34,725 nt of DNA, from NCBI GenBank assembly GCA_964442785.1, contig CAYTZW010000013.1, positions 1 to 34,725 on the forward strand, in the 5' to 3' direction. The notes beneath the pieces were generated by a model. The model ran no database searches, had not been told where the DNA came from, and saw only the letters and a list, made by a program, of their open reading frames with translations. The stretch's first letter is position 1, and each line of letters opens with the position of its first letter. Origin of the DNA: SIG223 sp964442785. Lineage in GTDB: Bacteria; Bacillota_I; Bacilli_A; RFN20; DUOF01. This document shows positions 26,901-32,900 of this stretch, piece after piece. The position numbers and the translations under genes were made by a program.

Positions 26901-29900
26901 TACTAGCATCAATAGTTCTACTATTAGAACTTAATCTATAATTTGTATTGGTTATAGACATATCAATAATAATATATCTATTTGAAGAAGCATTCTTAGA
27001 GTCATATCTTGTCGTATAACTAAATCCTAAATCATCATTTTCTTTTACTCCAGTTGGAGTAACTTCAATATTAGTATTAACAGTTCCGTCATATACTTTA
27101 CTTGTATCACCAGTAATAGTAAATGAATTTACATCTAATTCTAATATTGTAATTTCACCACTTACTTCGTAAGTAGTTACATCTACTGCATAATTAGTAT
27201 TTTCTAACTTAATATTAAAGAACTTAATTTTTCTACTTCCAATATCTTTAGAATCGAATTCAACATTATAAGTTAATCCAATATCTTCATTATCAATACC
27301 ATTTAGATTTAACTTAGCAATTTCTTCACTAACATTAACAGTACCGTCATATACCTTAGTATAAGTACCACTAATACTAGAATCATTAATTACTAATTCT
27401 TTAGCAGTAATGTTTCCATTTGTAGAAATACTAGTTACTTCAGTATCAAGAACATAATTACTATTGTCATTAACAACGATATTAGTAAATGTAATTGTTC
27501 TATCGCCTACTTTTTCACTATCATAACTTGCACTTGAACCTAAAGTAATTTCTTCATTAAGAACACCAAGGTAACTCAAACTAACATTATCATTAACTAT
27601 AGGAGTTCTATCATATACTTTAGATAAAGTTCCAGAGATAATAATATCTTCTTTATTAATAACTTTTGCTAAAATTGTTCCACTTATTCTATAAGTATCA
27701 CTACTTAATGTGTAATTGCTATTATCAATTGCTATACCAATGATAGTAATTGTTGTAGCACTAACATCACTACTATTAAATGTTGCAATTAAATAACTTA
27801 CATTTACAATATCATTACCTACGACACCACTTTCAGAAGTAGCGGTAATCTTAACATTAATTAAATCATTACCATCATAAGTTTTTGAAGTATTTTCAAA
27901 TGTGAATTGAGAAACATCTAATGCTACATAACCGATATTAACAGTTATTGTTGGTTTAGACCAACTATAGTTATTAGAAGCACTATCTTCAGTACCAGAG
28001 TAAACGATTGATAACTCATAAGAAACAGCTTTATCATTTCCTATAGAATCATTTTCCATTTCTGCTTGAGTACATAAGATATCTAAATCATCAACATTAT
28101 TAGAAATACTACAAGTCTTAAATTCAACTGTCTTATCTCCATAAATATAATATCTATCTTTAGCCTCAACATTTACTTCAAGAACTCTTTGACTAATAGT
28201 TACATTATTAATTTCATAACTTGTACTACTTAAAGAATAGTTATCATTATCAATACTTAATTTACTAAATATAATTGAAGTATTTCCTGCATTCATATCT
28301 TCATAAGCAACATCATAAGTTAATTCAATGACATCATCAGGTAAATAACCAGTTAAAGTAAGTTTTACATCATCATTAACTTTAGTTGTTCCGTCATATA
28401 CTTTGTTAAATATACCACTTGGAATAAATTTATTTACATCAAGTTCTTTAGCGGTAATGCTTCCTTCAAAGCTGACACTATCACCAACTAATGTATAATT
28501 AGAACTATTTGTAATTGTAATATTAGTAAAGTTAATATGTACAATATTTCCAACATTCTTACTTTCATAAGCGACATCATAACTTAAATTAACTTCATCA
28601 ACAGCACCTACTACAGTAAGACTAATGCTATTTCTATCAACATCAGTAGTTCCGTCATATACTTTACTAGTAATAGAATCTTCACTTAATGTAAATTCAC
28701 TAACTGTCAATTCTTTAGGAAGAATATTAATTTCACCACTTCCATAAGCGGTAATATAATTCTTAGCACTAATAATGAAGTAAACAACATTGTTACTAAC
28801 TTCACTATAAGATGCAGGATTATCTAATGAATAATCTCCCAAAGTATTACCATATTTAATTGTATAATCACTAACAGGTTTACTAACCTTGACTTCAATA
28901 GTATGTTTTTGTCCGTCATAATTACCATTATAATCAACTACATCAAATACTATTTCAATAGGCTTAATTGTGAATGTTAATTCTTTTGTTTCAGCATAGT
29001 TTCCAATTCCAGTTACGATTACAATAGCAATTCCAGCATCAATATTATTTTCATAACTTACTGTGAAATCAGTGTCTAATTCTAATTCTTTTTCTCCATC
29101 TTTGATTACTGGAGTTGGTGTGTGTGCTTCTCCATTGTAATCAACTGAAGCGATTTCTTCGTATGTTAATTTTGCAATATCTTTTGCTTTTATTACTAAT
29201 GTTCCCGATACAACTTTAATATCATAATAAGCAGTCTTTTCTCCAACAACTACATCACTTACACTAATTGTTCCAGAAGTAGTTACATTCTTATCATTAC
29301 TACTTAAAGTTACAGAGGTTACTTTATCATTTCCAACAAGTCCATTTACATCTACATATTCAACTCCAGTTTTAATAGTTTCTCCATAAGTTATTGTTTG
29401 TTCTTTTGCAGTTACTACTAATTCTTTTGTTGTCGCATTAATAACTATATCTTTAGTTATTTCATCAAAGTTTGCAGATGCTTGTTTTGTAATTGTAATT
29501 GTTGCACTTCCTGTATAATTTACTACTTCAATGCTTAAGATGTTTCCATTCATAGTTACTTTAACAACATCTAGGTTATCACTTACTGCTGTTAATTCTC
29601 CATTTCCAGAACCACCTGTTATTGTACAATTTACAATTTCTCCATAAGGAATTGTATTACTTGCTAAACTACATACTAAGTCCTCTTGTCCTGCAGTACT
29701 AATTGTTAAGGTTCCTACTGTTCCTTCAACAAAATTATAATTCTTACTGCTTAATCCTTTTGCGTGAATATAATATGTTCCAGAAGCAGTACTATTATCA
29801 ATAGTTATTACACTTCCATTTTTATTTGTAATTTCATAACTCAATAATTCTTCATCAATTAAGTTATCGTGATTTGCGATATCTTTTCCTAACCAACCAC

Positions 29901-32900
29901 TTACATTATATCCATAAGCAGTTCTTGAACTTACATCTCCATAAGTCATTGTTGCATTAGTTGTATTTAATATTAAGGTTGCTTTTTCAATTTGGAAAGT
30001 AATACTTACACTACCTGAGTAATTAGATTTACCTTTTACAGTTACAGTTGCTGTTCCAAAATCAACATTGTTTGTATATTCTACATCATATTGATTTTCT
30101 TCAACTGGTGTATTTCTTGCCATATCTCTTACTGTTACAGTTGGTTTAATTTCTTCTCCAGTGTAAGTTTGATTAGCAATAGCATCAATAGTTACTGTAA
30201 GTTCGCTCATTTCTTTTGCGGTAATTAACCAAGTAGCACTTCCACTTGCTCCTGCAAAGTTTCCAAGTCCTTCTACTGTTACTGTATATGTTGCTACATT
30301 TGTTCCACTTAATTTACTTGTTTCAGTTACTTTATAATCTCCAGTTCCTAATACTAAGGTATCAGATTTTACACTTGTTACAGTTACAACTTGTGCATTT
30401 CCATTATATACATAACTTGTTGTACTTAAGATTACATCTAAGGTATCCGTTTTTGGAGTAATTTCAAATTTAACAGTTACAACACCTGTGTAGTTTCCAG
30501 TTCCTGTTACAATTACAGTTCCACCAGTTGCTACATCTTTATTTTCACCATAACTGACTGTGTAATCAATTACTTCTCCACTTGCACTTAATGTTACATC
30601 TCTTTCTGCATCTGTTACTGTTACAACAGGTTCAATTGCACTTCCTGTATATGTATATGAAGTATCTACTCCACTTACCATACTTTCAGTAATTTCTTTT
30701 GCACTAATTGACCAAGTAATACTTCCACTTGCTCCTGCAAAGTTTCCTTTTCCAGTTACAATTACAGTATATTCTTTAGCATTAATTCCTTCTAGTCCTT
30801 TTACTGTATAATCACTTTCACTTAATGTTAACTCACCTGATTTAACCATATCAATTTCTACTGATTGAGTTAAACCATTATAAGTTAAGTCATTAGGTTT
30901 TAAGGTTACTGTTAAGGTATCAGTCTTAGGAATAATTACAAATTCAATTTCTTTTTCTCCAGTGTAATTTCCAATTCCGGTTATAGTAATTATAGCTTTA
31001 ACTTCTTCAGTTGTTACATTAATGTTATTTCTATATCCAGTTATTGTGTAATCAATATCTAATCCAAGTACTTTTGAAGCAATTTCTTCATCAATTAATT
31101 TGATATTAGGTTTAATTTCACTTCCTGTATAAATTTGATTACTAATAGTATCAACACTTACATTTTCAATATCTTTTGGAGATATTACAACTGCTCTACT
31201 TTCAATTACAGTTTCATAATTTTCTGCAATGATTTGGAAATATACATAATGGGTTCCTTCATCATCAAATCCAGGAGCGATATCCAAATTAATTAAATCT
31301 TTTGAATATCCATATTTAATTGTTGCTTCAACTGGTTCAGTTACCGTTACAGTAATTGTATGTTTTGCTCCGTCATATACTCCTGTATACCCTTTAGCAT
31401 CATAATTCATTCCTTTTTCCGTAATTGTAAATAATCTTTCAATAGTTCCAGTATAATTTCCAATTCCGGTTACAACTACTTTAGCTTCTTCACTTACATT
31501 TACGTTATTTTCATAACTTATTGTGTAATCTTCATTTGTTAAAACACTTTCGCCATCTTTAACTACTATGGAAGGTTTAATTTCACTTCCTGTATATTTT
31601 TGAGAACTTATTGCTTCAATTTCTACATTTCCGTTCATCTCTCTAGCAGTTATTGTTAATGTTCCTTCAATGTATTCTACTGAATAGTAATTTGTCTTTT
31701 CTCCAAATTCAGCATTACTTGGAGTTATAGTTCCACTTGTAGTTACATTAACATCACTAGTACTTAAAGTTATTCCAGTTAACTCATCACCACTTACAAG
31801 ACCTGCTCCACCAATTTCTACTAATTCAACATCATTACTAGAAATACTTTCTTTATACTTAATGCTTTGTGGTTTTGCGGTTATTGTAATTTTTCTTGTT
31901 GTTGCAGTAATTGTTACTATTACTTTTCCAGCTTCATAGTTCTTATCGGCTGCTTTAATAATGTTAACTTTTGCACTTCCTGTATAGTTAATTACCTTAA
32001 TGCTTACTTCATTTTCAGAAACGCTTACTGTTGCTATAGAAGTATCATCACTTTCAGCACTGATAATTCCTGTTCCAGAACCACCAGTTACGGTACAGCT
32101 TACAATTTCTCCATAAGCAACTTCAGTTGCAATATCACATACTAATGTATCTTGTTTTGCCTTATTGATAGTTAAAATACCTTCATTTAGATAATTAAAT
32201 TCATAATTATCAGCATCTAAGCCACTTAATGAAATTGTATATGTTCCTACTTCAGCTTCAGCAATATTTACATTTTCTCCAACTTTCCATACTGCTTTGT
32301 CAGTTTTAATTACACTTTCAGTATCCGTTCCACATAATCCTTCAACTTCATAACTATAACCACTTAATGAAGAAGTATCTTTATATGTCATACTTGCATC
32401 ATTTGTTGTGATTGTTAAGGTTGCTTTTGAAATAGTTATTGTTCCAGTAATAACTTCGCTGTTAATGTGGTTTTCATCAGCTTTTACATATACATATACG
32501 GTTGTTGTTCCTACATTTGTTCTTGTTATAGGATTTGTACTCCAACCACTTTCTTCTATAGTTTGTGCTGTTTCTGAATAATATACAGTTCCTCCATTTG
32601 AAGTTACGATTAACTCGTGTGAAGTACCATTGTAAGTTTCACTACAAGGAGTAACACTTATTGTAGCTTTAACTTTATTAATAGTTAATTTTCCTGCTAC
32701 ATAAGTTATCGTGTAGTTTGCTGCTTTTAAGCCTGTTGCTTCAATAGTATAATCACCAGCATTTGCATTTGCCAAATCACTAACTACTACTTCACCATTC
32801 TTAACAGTATAACTTAAATTACCTGTTAGAACTTCTTTACTTTCACCATTTACAAATCCATTATATTCTACTTCATAAGTTGGTTCATTTCCTTGATAAT

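Noticed and set aside
20700..28740. CRISPR-like or satellite repeat array, because of the regular spacing of about 270 bp.
   Set aside because: The periodicity is that of protein modules in one uninterrupted reading frame; there are no short identical direct repeats with unique spacers of constant length.
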